From NCBI RefSeq assembly GCF_001655005.1, contig NZ_LXET01000068.1:1-60433 (forward strand): a stretch of DNA of 60,433 nucleotides. The letters run 5' to 3'. This document shows, one piece after another, positions 53,578 to 60,433 of the stretch. Under the pieces are notes generated by a model that was not told where the DNA came from, ran no database searches, and worked only from the letters and a program-made list of their open reading frames with translations. The position numbers and the translations under genes were made by a program. How positions within the stretch are numbered: the stretch's first letter is position 1; each line of letters begins with the position of its first letter. This stretch comes from Hafnia paralvei ATCC 29927. GTDB taxonomy: Bacteria; Pseudomonadota; Gammaproteobacteria; Enterobacterales; Enterobacteriaceae.

Positions 53578-53595
53578 GCTGCCCTTTCGGGCAGC
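53578..53595. repeat. Hairpin between ParB-like gene and psiB
   Basis: Perfect 7-bp stem GCTGCCC / GGGCAGC with a 4-nt loop (GAAA on the transcribed strand), 9 nt after the ParB-like stop and 10 nt before the psiB ATG. Confidence 0.7.
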
Positions 53596-53604
53596 GTCTC
53601 CAAG

Positions 53605-55626
53605 TTAGGCAGCGTTCGCAATATGAGTATCAACATCGTTCTGTGCATCAGATACCGTCTTTTGTGCATCAGGCGCGCACATCCAGACGGGCACCCAACG
53701 GTTACTCTCCATTTTGTTTTCAGCCAGCTCGGCGGCGTCACCCTTCTTCATCTTGTCGGCGTCACGCGCTGCACCTGTTTGCCCTGCTTCGTTCAAGGCA
53801 TCAATGATTTGCGGCTTTTTAAGATGGTCAAAGAAGTTGGCTTTCGTCGGTTGCCACCAGTCGCGCATATGAAAATCAAGCGCGGTTTCTAGCGCATCGA
53901 GCGGACTGCGCGAGGTATGCCCCATGTCTCGGGTCTGAACACCGTCAAGGCTGCAAGCCGTACAGAAACTGAGCAACGCTGTCAGGTCAGTGGTATTCAG
54001 TGTGAAAAAGGTCGTGAAATCCTGTGTCCAACCCTGTGGAAGCAGGGCTTCAAGGCGTTGCCCCTCCTGCATCAGTGCTTGAAATGCTGTCCCCTCTTTA
54101 CCGGACGGAGCATCATTTGTCAGAGAATAATGCTTACAGGTCAGCGAAATTTGCGCAGGTTTGTTATACGCGCCGCTGCCGAACACATTCAGACAAAGCG
54201 TCCAAGCAAGCAGTGCCACTGATTTCTCTGGCTGCTGCATCAGCGCCGCTTGTACCGCCAATGTACGCTCTGACGACACCTTGGTGAGCAGTGGGAGACT
54301 GATAGCCTCGACGGGGTCGCGCTGATGTTCTTCATCGTTTTTGGGTTTGGTTTCAAGCGGGGATAGCGCCGTTTGGTCTGCCACCTGCTGCACTTTTTCA
54401 ACCTCAACACGTAACATGACCCCGCGCTGGATATAGAGCACACCCTCCGTCAGCGAGGCCACCACGCCGCCCCGAATACGATCGACATAAAGCCATGCAC
54501 GGTTCTCTGCCTGTTCCGTGAGCAACTCAATGTTTTCATTGAGTTGCAGGACACGCTCGATATTCTCCTCCGTGTCTTCAAGCGCGTTTCGCTCTGCTTC
54601 CCATGCCACAATTTGGGTGTGTTCTTCTGCGGTTAATTCTGCTTTCGGCTGGGGTTCAAGACGATACTGCTGCGCATCTTCGCCGTAGGGACGGATCATC
54701 GACAAACGGCCTTCTGACCACTTCCAGCCCTCAACATCGGCAATTTCTTTGGCGGTCGCATGGAGTTTTTCGCGCGTCAATCGTTCCAGTAATGCGGGGT
54801 CAGTGATGAAGCCTTCATCAGTAAACAGGTCATAGCGAAAATCCCCGCCCGCAAGTTCGTAAGCCTCACGCCCAACAAACGTCAATTGATGGTTGTTTTC
54901 AGCCGATACCTCATCACACAGCACCTCGCGGCGTAGCGCATCCGGTCGTTGCTCATAGGAATATCCCGCAAGCGCGTTCTGCCATACATTCAACTGGCGT
55001 TGGTGGTCTTCGCTAGCGGACAGGGCTTGCAGCTGATCGAGGTTGATAGTATCGGTGGCCAGTGCCTCAAGTAATGCCGGAGCCATCCCCGCTAACCGTA
55101 GGCATTTCTGTACATGGCGCGTGGTATAGCCAAGAACGCTGCCGATTTGCGCGGCGGTTTTGCCGGACTCACTGAGAGCCATAAACGCGTGGATTTGGTC
55201 GGCGGGGTGCATATCCTCACGATGGCTGTTTTCAGTGAGTGACAGCGTCACTGCCATATCTTCAGACACCACTTTGACAGGGACAAGATAGTCGTTATCA
55301 ATATCCTCTTCCGCCAAAAGCTGTTGCAGCGCGGCTAAACGGCGTCCCCCTGCGGCGACGGCTAACACGCCATCGGTCTGCGTAAATGCCACCAGATTTT
55401 GCAAGACGCCAACCGCTTTAATACTCTCGGCAAGCTCTGCCAGTTTTGCCGCATCAGGGGCTTGTTTGCGCACATTCAGCGTCGAATGGACGAGTGAACT
55501 CACGCTAACCATAGAAACGGGAATATCACGCAGCGCGGTGTTGGCAGCATCGGCCTGTGCCGCTGGGGTAGTTTTCTTGCTCGCTTTACTCGCACTGCGG
55601 GGTGCTTTAGACTTCATCTCTGACAT
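53605..55626 (-). CDS. Leading-region ParB-like protein
   Basis: 673 aa. The N-terminal half is a ParB/Noc-type domain: SSLVHSTLNVRKQAPDAAKL, AAGGRRLAALQQLL, LTENSHREDMHPADQIHAFM and a helix-turn-helix (TAAQIGSVLGYTTRHVQKCL). The C-terminal half is unique to the large ParB-like proteins of F-type leading regions. There is no ParA nearby, so this is not a partition pair; the family is made early in recipients but its function is unsettled. GAGG precedes the ATG. Confidence 0.88.
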   Translation of the reverse strand: MSEMKSKAPRSASKASKKTTPAAQADAANTALRDIPVSMVSVSSLVHSTLNVRKQAPDAAKLAELAESIKAVGVLQNLVAFTQTDGVLAVAAGGRRLAALQQLLAEEDIDNDYLVPVKVVSEDMAVTLSLTENSHREDMHPADQIHAFMALSESGKTAAQIGSVLGYTTRHVQKCLRLAGMAPALLEALATDTINLDQLQALSASEDHQRQLNVWQNALAGYSYEQRPDALRREVLCDEVSAENNHQLTFVGREAYELAGGDFRYDLFTDEGFITDPALLERLTREKLHATAKEIADVEGWKWSEGRLSMIRPYGEDAQQYRLEPQPKAELTAEEHTQIVAWEAERNALEDTEENIERVLQLNENIELLTEQAENRAWLYVDRIRGGVVASLTEGVLYIQRGVMLRVEVEKVQQVADQTALSPLETKPKNDEEHQRDPVEAISLPLLTKVSSERTLAVQAALMQQPEKSVALLAWTLCLNVFGSGAYNKPAQISLTCKHYSLTNDAPSGKEGTAFQALMQEGQRLEALLPQGWTQDFTTFFTLNTTDLTALLSFCTACSLDGVQTRDMGHTSRSPLDALETALDFHMRDWWQPTKANFFDHLKKPQIIDALNEAGQTGAARDADKMKKGDAAELAENKMESNRWVPVWMCAPDAQKTVSDAQNDVDTHIANAA

Positions 55627-55658
55627 GATTGATACCTCGATAGTGTTGATTAATGTCT

Positions 55659-55680
55659 GCCGGATGTCCTAGCATCCGGC
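55659..55680. repeat. Intergenic hairpin
   Basis: Perfect 8-bp stem GCCGGATG / CATCCGGC with a 6-nt loop, 10 nt after the DUF905 stop on the minus strand. No T tract. Confidence 0.7.
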
Positions 55681-55690
55681 ACCTCTTTTA

Positions 55691-55921
55691 CTACTGCTTA
55701 ATGCCATCGCTGGCTAAATAACGATTCATATCGTCAAAACCTGCTTCGGGTTCAAAACTCCAAACACGCCAAAGCAAGCGCCCCTCCTTGTTCCTGATAA
55801 CCAGACGAAAATGCGTCCCTTGGTCGTCCTCGATGGTGACATTGCGGTAATACGCGACGATGGCCTCCGCTTGCTGACGGGTACACTCACCATCGGGTAA
55901 AACAGGCATATCGTTGTTCAC
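55691..55921 (-). CDS. DUF905 family protein
   Basis: 76 aa from a GTG with GGAG eight bases upstream. LPDGECTRQQAEAIVAYYRN, VTIEDDQGTHFRLVIRNK and LLWRVWSFEPEAG are the DUF905 signature, seen next to ssb in F-like leading regions. Function unknown. Confidence 0.85.
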   Translation of the reverse strand: MNNDMPVLPDGECTRQQAEAIVAYYRNVTIEDDQGTHFRLVIRNKEGRLLWRVWSFEPEAGFDDMNRYLASDGIKQ

Positions 55922-55974
55922 TGTGCGGCTCCAGTTGAGTGTCTATAGCCCCGCTCTCGCAGGGCAGGTCATCT

Positions 55975-56496
55975 TCAGAATGGGATATCGTCGTCAAAAT
56001 CCATCGGCGGGAATTCCCCGCTCTGCGGCTGAGGTTCCGGCTGTGCGGCGGCCTTGGATTTTTTGCCTTTGCTGTCTTTCTTCGCTGCGGGAGCCGCTGC
56101 CTGTTGTTGACCGCTGATCTGCGGTGCGGGGGATGGGCTGGCCTCGCGTCGATTGCCCAACATTTGCATTGTGCCACCCACGTTGACGATAATTTCGGTG
56201 GTGTAACGCTCTACCCCTTGCGTATCAGTCCACTTACGGGTTTGCAAAGCCCCCTCGATATAAACCTGTGAACCTTTTTGCAGGTATTCCCCTGCGATTT
56301 CAGCCAACTTGCCAAACACGACAACGCGATGCCATTCGGTTTTTTCTTTTGGTTCGCCCGTTTGCTTATCGCGCCATGTTTCTGAGGTGGCCAGTGATAA
56401 ATTAGCGACTGCGCCCCCGTTCGGCATGTAACGCACCTCGGGTTCTTGACCCAAATTTCCCACTAAAATCACTTTGTTAACGCCTTTGCTCGCCAT
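55975..56496 (-). CDS. ssb: Plasmid single-stranded DNA-binding protein
   Basis: 173 aa from the ATG at 56496 (GGAGAG upstream). OB fold (MASKGVNKVILVGNLGQEPE, LSLATSETWRDKQTGEPKEK, TEWHRVVVFGKLAEIAGEYL), a Gln/Pro/Ala linker and the acidic protein-interaction tip DFDDDIPF. It coats the incoming strand in the recipient. It is the first recognised gene downstream of the second Frpo-like element. Confidence 0.97.
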   Translation of the reverse strand: MASKGVNKVILVGNLGQEPEVRYMPNGGAVANLSLATSETWRDKQTGEPKEKTEWHRVVVFGKLAEIAGEYLQKGSQVYIEGALQTRKWTDTQGVERYTTEIIVNVGGTMQMLGNRREASPSPAPQISGQQQAAAPAAKKDSKGKKSKAAAQPEPQPQSGEFPPMDFDDDIPF

Positions 56497-56690
56497 AGTG
56501 TCTCTCCTGATATCCGTTGATTTTTTGCCTTTTAAAACCATCACCCGTTGAGTTGCCGGGGCCGCGGTTTTGACGTTTTGCGGGGTCCTGCTGCACGCTC
56601 CCGCTGGTTGTTACCTTCACCCGTTTGAGAGCCGTACGCCGCAGGGGCGTCAATCAGCACTGCGTGGGGGAGCTGTCCGGGGTGAGCGGG

Positions 56691-56738
56691 AAATTTATTT
56701 CGGTCTAATGGAGCTTGCGAAATGGCCGAAATAAATTT
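56691..56738. repeat. 13-bp inverted repeat in the ssb leader
   Basis: AAATTTATTTCGG at 56691-56703 and CCGAAATAAATTT at 56726-56738, perfect over 13 bp with a 22-nt loop. It lies between the Frpo-like element and ssb, the same relative place as the inverted repeat at 51894-51940 holds for copy 1. Confidence 0.75.
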
Positions 56739-56896
56739 ATTGCGCAAGGCTTTGCCGTCCCTGGACCGCTCCAACACGTTGTGGTTATCTCAGCCCCGGC
56801 GTTCGGACTCAAAGGGGGGAAATCAGCCAGCGTTGATGAGCAGGAACCCGCCGCAATGACGAAACGCGCGGGCGCGAAACGGCATTGCCCCTTAGC

Positions 56897-57110
56897 GCCG
56901 GCAGTTCCCTCGCCGGCAGTGAAAGCGGCGTGACCAACTGGTCACAGCAAGCGGTGCTGTTGACTTGCCAAGCAGCGGCTCTACCCCGCATGGGCGCAGA
57001 CACGTTTCGTGGCTGCGTAAAACTTGGCGTGCCCGGTTTTTTTGGGCGCGACTAGTTGTGTCAGTCGTCGTGTGCCGGAACGGCGCACGCCTTCGGTGCC
57101 CCATAGGCCG
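56897..57110 (-). promoter_or_regulatory. Frpo-like single-strand promoter, copy 2
   Basis: Second copy (56919-57110) of the element at 52082-52270. Shared stretches include GTGAAAGCGGCGTGACC, CCAAGCAGCGGCTCTACCCC, AAACTTGGCGTGCCC and GGGCGCGACTAGTTGTGTCA. The preceding hairpin has the same place but another sequence (GCCGGC / GCCGGC). In one stem GTCG-GAA-CGAC of copy 1 is GCCG-GAA-CGGC here, a compensated base pair. It would drive ssb, DUF905, the ParB-like gene, psiB and psiA. Confidence 0.78.
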
Positions 57111-57120
57111 TTATTGGTTT

Positions 57121-57345
57121 GTTTGAGGAGGAAAGAGAAAAAAACCTACAGCAGAAAGATGCTTATCCAAAAGAAGATAAGGAAACAGAAGATAAAGAAG
57201 AGAATAAAGAGGAAGAAGAGCAGCAATAGGCAGTATGGAAACAGAACATAACACGCTACCCTGACACGAAACGGGAAGGTGAGCGGTGCATTAGCACCGC
57301 CTCTCTTCCCGTGCGCCACAGGCGCACACGGGGTTTTTCGCGCGC
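57121..57345. other. Purine-rich tract and hairpins right of Frpo copy 2
   Basis: The plus strand from about 57121 to 57232 is almost all purine, mainly AAGA/GAAG runs. No convincing gene is seen. Two hairpins follow: GCGGTGC / GCACCGC (57283-57300) and a larger GC-rich one ending in a T run near 57310-57345, which could stop plus-strand transcripts. Confidence 0.5.
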
Positions 57346-57406
57346 TGACAGAGCAGCACACGGCAAGAAGATATAGCCGCCCTATCCACTCGAGCGGCGA
57401 TAATAT

Positions 57407-57814
57407 TTACCCCATTGCCAACAAGGCGTTAAGTCGCTCAAGCCGCAGATAATCCCCGTCTAGCGGTACGCCATTGCCTTTTTGCGCCGCGTGGGTCATT
57501 CCCGCATCAATATAGGGTATTAACGCTGACAAAAGCTCATAGGGTACGGTGATGGCTTTTTGGTTTTGCTGTTCTTCGCGGTACATCATCAACGTTTCTC
57601 GTACAAAGGTCTCGCCAATCCCATAGCGCTGATGCGCGTCCTCGTCGGTTTCCCCGATTTCCTGCAAAATATACAAAGCTTCGTCTTCCGTCGGGTCTAA
57701 ATCTTCACTGAACTCCAGCACGGCCTGCGGCGTCCAGATGAGTAACGCAATATTGTCTTGTGGCGAAAACTCACGTAGCAAGTCAGCACAAACTTCATTC
57801 ACCTTTCCGTACAT
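57407..57814 (-). CDS. DUF1380 family protein (first copy)
   Basis: 135 aa. MYGKVNEVCADLLREFSPQD, NIALLIWTPQAVLEFSEDLD and ITVPYELLSALIPYIDAG match the DUF1380 pattern of F-like leading regions. A paralogue is at 59555-59968. AGAGGA precedes the ATG. Function unknown; the setting beside an antirestriction gene suggests help during establishment. Confidence 0.82.
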   Translation of the reverse strand: MYGKVNEVCADLLREFSPQDNIALLIWTPQAVLEFSEDLDPTEDEALYILQEIGETDEDAHQRYGIGETFVRETLMMYREEQQNQKAITVPYELLSALIPYIDAGMTHAAQKGNGVPLDGDYLRLERLNALLAMG

Positions 57815-57857
57815 CGTTCTATCCTCTCGTTAAATGTTGTTCCGATTCGATGAAGGA

Positions 57858-57873
57858 GGCGCGTTAACGCGCC
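57858..57873. repeat. Intergenic hairpin
   Basis: Perfect 6-bp GC stem GGCGCG / CGCGCC with loop TTAA, 9 nt after the klcA-type stop codon on the minus strand. Confidence 0.65.
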
Positions 57874-57882
57874 CCACGGCGG

Positions 57883-58302
57883 TTAATCCAACGCCAGCCA
57901 AATCGCGTGGGATTCAGGATGGTCGTCAATGGCCCTGCGCAACTGCTCCGCCCGTAAAATGAAATGTTCAGCCAGTTCGTCGTCGCCCTGCTCGTGATGC
58001 AGCCAGCAACGATGGTTAAGTACCAACGCGGTCAAAATCATCCCTGCGGCGTCACCGCTGATTTCAGCTTCAAAGCCATTGAGAGATGAAAACACCACGC
58101 GCTCGGCGTTTGGTGCCATATAACCGCCGCCGTTGGGCAGCGTGTAGAACTGCCAGAAACCGCCGTCATAGTCACAACAAAAGCGCTGGGCGTAATTGAA
58201 CATGTGCTGCTCTGCCAGCACAAAATCATCGCCAAACAACATGGGTAAAAAATCCAGTCGGGCGTGACGGGCTACACATTTTGCATTCGCTAACATTTTC
58301 AT
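57883..58302 (-). CDS. klcA: KlcA/ArdB-type antirestriction protein
   Basis: 139 aa from the ATG at 58302 (GGAGG eight bases upstream). RLDFLPMLFGDDFVLAEQHM, FCCDYDGGFWQFYTLPNGGG and EISGDAAGMILTALVLNHRC are the family core. ArdB/KlcA proteins protect incoming DNA from type I restriction enzymes without contacting the enzyme directly in a DNA-mimic manner. Position in the leading region fits early expression. Confidence 0.92.
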   Translation of the reverse strand: MKMLANAKCVARHARLDFLPMLFGDDFVLAEQHMFNYAQRFCCDYDGGFWQFYTLPNGGGYMAPNAERVVFSSLNGFEAEISGDAAGMILTALVLNHRCWLHHEQGDDELAEHFILRAEQLRRAIDDHPESHAIWLALD

Positions 58303-58667
58303 CGGCTTATCCTCCATCGTTTCAGGGTTCATCGTTCCGGCTTACGCCGTGCCGATACGAAAGCCCTGCAACGAGTGGCGGATGCAAGGGCGCCGCCCTT
58401 CCACACATGGCCTCTGGACGGCGGGAGTTGAACGGTGAGAGCGCGAAACTTGAGCGCACGAACGACGGGAAAATCACGCAGGGAAGAGGCATAAATAGCG
58501 ACGGCGGTTAATCTTCCCTTGCATCGGACACGTCAGGGCTAAAGTTGCGGCACGGCGTTAGCCGTCACAACACCGCAATAACAGAGAGCGGTTTATTGTC
58601 CGGTCAAGCCTGCGGGGATTGGCCGATAGATAGCCGAGCCTGCGACGTCCTTATCCTGTGTCAGACG
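58303..58667. other. Gene-free leading-region DNA
   Basis: About 365 bp between two minus-strand genes with no convincing open frame. It is GC-rich with several short inverted repeats. It does not match the two Frpo-like copies, but its length and lack of genes upstream of klcA make a promoter or structured element possible. Confidence 0.4.
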
Positions 58668-58691
58668 AAAAAAAGAGGGGCAACGCCCCTC
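58668..58691 (-). terminator. Rho-independent terminator
   Basis: On the minus strand GAGGGGC-GTT-GCCCCTC is followed by seven T, five bases beyond the stop of the 266-aa gene. The clearest true terminator of the leading region. Confidence 0.88.
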
Positions 58692-58696
58692 CTCCT

Positions 58697-59497
58697 TTAT
58701 GATGATCTCTCCGAGGCCAGCGCATCGCGCAGGCTATTCATTTCACGCCGGCCCTCAATGATAACGTCGTGTAGCACCGTCCAATCCAACCATTGGCGAG
58801 GGGGGCATTCAGGCAAACGCAACACATCCTCTTGTAGACCGTGGGAAAGAATATGCTCAACTGATTCACACACCAGATACAGCTCAATAGCGCCAAACCG
58901 CGCGCCTTTGTTAAGGATGGCGTCGAGCACTTCGGGCAGCGTATCGTCGTTTTCATCCAACCAGCCCGGCTGGTCACTCTCTTTGGCGACAAGCCGAAAA
59001 CGGCGGGTGCAGCGCTCAAACACCGTTTGTCCGGTTGACGTTAGCGCGGCCTGAATGCAACGCGAATCCGCCAAAACCTGCGCACATACCGCATTAATCG
59101 CCTCACGCAGACACGTTAGAACGGTCGTGAGTTCCTCTTGCGTGAGCCATTGCGCGGCAAAGGGAATAGCAATCTGTGTGGTATCCCCCGGCAGCATGGG
59201 CTCTTGCGCATATCGGTTGCCGTAGAGCACCAGCTCGGCTGGGCTTCCCGTCAGCTTGTTGATCGCATCTTCAAGCCAATAGCGCATGGGGGCCAACGTC
59301 TGGTTGATATATGGCTTCAAGACCGGAACCAGCTCGGCGGCGTTCAATCGTCCGTAAATGCTTATCCAACCCGGCCAGCGCCCCGGATAGCATTGGACCA
59401 CATCAATATGGGCAGGCCATCCCTGCGCTAACATCAGCGCCCTACCGTGATAGCAAATCAGGGCGTTGAGTGCGGTATTTTCATTATTTTCGTGCAT
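58697..59497 (-). CDS. Unknown leading-region protein (266 aa)
   Basis: 266 aa from the ATG at 59497 (GAGG seven bases upstream). ALICYHGRALMLAQGWPAHI, VVQCYPGRWPGWISIYGRLN and CPPRQWLDWTVLHDVIIEGR are visible but match no family I know. No signal peptide or membrane segment. It ends at a strong terminator, so it closes its transcription unit. Confidence 0.7.
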   Translation of the reverse strand: MHENNENTALNALICYHGRALMLAQGWPAHIDVVQCYPGRWPGWISIYGRLNAAELVPVLKPYINQTLAPMRYWLEDAINKLTGSPAELVLYGNRYAQEPMLPGDTTQIAIPFAAQWLTQEELTTVLTCLREAINAVCAQVLADSRCIQAALTSTGQTVFERCTRRFRLVAKESDQPGWLDENDDTLPEVLDAILNKGARFGAIELYLVCESVEHILSHGLQEDVLRLPECPPRQWLDWTVLHDVIIEGRREMNSLRDALASERSS

Positions 59498-59523
59498 ATG
59501 AAGCACCTCAAATCAAAGGGGCA

Positions 59524-59548
59524 TTCACGCCGCGCACGGCGGCGTGAA
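59524..59548. repeat. Intergenic hairpin
   Basis: Stem TTCACGCC / GGCGTGAA with a short GC-rich loop, about 6 nt after the stop of the second DUF1380 gene. Confidence 0.65.
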
Positions 59549-59554
59549 TAACGA

Positions 59555-59968
59555 TTAAGACTGCAACAATTTGCGTATCTGGATCAGGTCGTTAAGTTTG
59601 TGCTGCATCCCTTCGGGGATCTCGCGGTTCTCGTCTCGGGATTGCCACTCTTTCGGCCAGATGGCTTGCTCGGCTAACGTCACCACGCGGGTTAACAGGC
59701 TGGCCGGCAATGTGACTTGATGCAGTTCATCCTTCACCTCATTGAGCAAATTTCCCGCAAGGTCGGCCCCCACACCGTTTAAATGGTGATCGTCTATCGC
59801 ACCAATTTTGGCTAACACCGCTTGCACTTCCTCGTCGTTGAGTGAGAGATCCCAACCTTCGGCAAACGCCGCCATATCGTCGGCGGTCCAGATAAGGAGC
59901 GCCAGCGGCGCATCGGCAGAAAAGCCTTCTTCAAGTTGCGCGCAAATGTGTTGTCGTGTTCCGTACAT
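59555..59968 (-). CDS. DUF1380 family protein (second copy)
   Basis: 137 aa. MYGTRQHICAQLEEGFSADA, PLALLIWTADDMAAFAEGWD and VTLPASLLTRVVTLAEQ give the DUF1380 pattern, parallel to the protein at 57407-57814 but clearly diverged. TAGGAG precedes the ATG. Confidence 0.82.
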   Translation of the reverse strand: MYGTRQHICAQLEEGFSADAPLALLIWTADDMAAFAEGWDLSLNDEEVQAVLAKIGAIDDHHLNGVGADLAGNLLNEVKDELHQVTLPASLLTRVVTLAEQAIWPKEWQSRDENREIPEGMQHKLNDLIQIRKLLQS

Positions 59969-59977
59969 GACTGTCTC

Positions 59978-60199
59978 CTAATCTTTAAAAGATTCATCGA
60001 GGGTTAACACTTCGCAATACGCTTTGAGATATAACGCATTGATACGGCGTAAGGTTTGCGATGCCAAAAGTACCGGCAGCGATTCAGCTTGGTAGTTGTA
60101 TTGCTGCTCAAGCCCGTTGAGCGTCTGGCGTAAATCGCACATGGCGTTTGCAAGTGCCGCTACGTCGGCACGTAGTCCTTCAAATCCGTCGTAGTTCAT
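59978..60199 (-). CDS. Unknown leading-region protein (73 aa)
   Basis: 73 aa from the ATG at 60199, which overlaps the preceding methyltransferase stop as TAATG, so translation is coupled. Helical, with LRADVAALANAMCDLRQTLN and GLEQQYNYQAESLPVLL. No family is recognised. Confidence 0.65.
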   Translation of the reverse strand: MNYDGFEGLRADVAALANAMCDLRQTLNGLEQQYNYQAESLPVLLASQTLRRINALYLKAYCEVLTLDESFKD

Positions 60200-60433
60200 T
60201 ATGCAGCCTCCGGTAGCCATTCATCATTTGCGGCAGGTTGTTGCATGGCACGCTGGACCGTCATAAGACGGGCGCGTCCTGCTTTGTGATACTGCTCAAG
60301 GAGCTCGATGCCGATGTAACGGCGTCCGGCCTGTAAGGCGGCGACGCAGGTCGAACCGCTGCCCGCAAAAGGATCTAACACAATCGCGCCAGGGGCGGTA
60401 AAAGACTCAATAATCGGCTGTAAGCTCGTGACA
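60199..60433 (-). CDS. DNA methyltransferase (partial, N terminus outside window)
   Basis: C-terminal ~78 residues of a DNA methyltransferase of the N6-adenine/N4-cytosine type. The SAM-binding motif LDPFAGSGSTCVAALQAGRR is followed by YIGIELLEQY. The gene continues past the right edge. Orphan methyltransferases in leading regions can protect incoming plasmid DNA from restriction. Its catalytic motif (D/N)PP(Y/F) would lie beyond the window, so target base cannot be inferred. Confidence 0.85.
   Translation of the reverse strand, partial: VTSLQPIIESFTAPGAIVLDPFAGSGSTCVAALQAGRRYIGIELLEQYHKAGRARLMTVQRAMQQPAANDEWLPEAA

Noticed and set aside
56541..56777. 78-aa gene between ssb and Frpo copy 2
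   Set aside because: It begins at a non-ATG codon, spans the 13-bp inverted repeat and lacks a clear ribosome-binding site; more likely untranslated leader.
57112..57232. Short acidic Glu/Lys-rich peptide on the plus strand
   Set aside because: The frame reflects the purine-rich tract, has no good start or ribosome-binding site, and opposes all neighbouring genes.

Overview
The window is most of an F-type conjugative plasmid from the Enterobacterales. An IncFII-type replicon (repA with its tap/CopA/CopB control) lies beside an F transfer region in which many products have exactly the length of their F counterparts: TraI 1756, TraC 875, TraU 330, TraW 210, TrbI 128, TraE 188, TraA 121, TraM 127, TraX 248 and TraR 73 residues. 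Sequence divergence and several non-F insertions suggest a host outside the classical E. coli F/R100 group. The species cannot be settled from the sequence.

Layout, left to right. 1-2046: a LexA-controlled umuDC-type mutagenesis operon. 2051-4670: a double partition locus, ParMR (actin type) and ParA with a small ParB-like partner (Walker type), divergent around a shared centromere, with a 13-copy heptamer array after the parB-like gene. 4864-7617: a large PHP + SMC-like ATPase of the TrlF type, probably defence cargo. 7981-11525: accessory DNA with a serine resolvase, an Rpn nuclease, small unknown genes, a Tn3-derived miniature element and an orphan Tn3-type end. 11605-14912: a regulator-like gene, oriR, repA, tap, CopA and copB. 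15058-16602: two small unknown genes and finO. 16693-47334: the transfer operon on the minus strand (traX back to traY), with extra genes between traU and trbC, between trbB and traH, and between traR and traC. 47661-49310: traJ, FinP, traM and oriT, with an ordered array of GANTC sites and a recognisable nic region.

From nic the plus strand enters the recipient 5' end first, so 49310-60433 is the leading region. After a plus-strand lytic transglycosylase gene, every gene there is on the minus strand, as needed for transcription from the incoming strand. Two diverged copies of a ~190-bp structured element (52082-52270 and 56919-57110) look like Frpo single-strand promoters. Their downstream genes include ssb, a ParB-like gene, psiB and psiA (second copy) and a set of unknown small genes (first copy). 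Further right are a KlcA/ArdB antirestriction gene, two DUF1380 paralogues, unknown genes and a partial DNA methyltransferase. Nearly every leading-region gene is followed within 5-15 nt by a short hairpin.

The most interesting items are the paired Frpo-like elements, the stop-hairpin rule of the leading region, the four-gene membrane-protein insertion inside the tra operon, the DUF2726 nuclease-like gene in the tra operon, the TrlF cargo with its 17-bp repeats, and the miniature Tn3-derived element.
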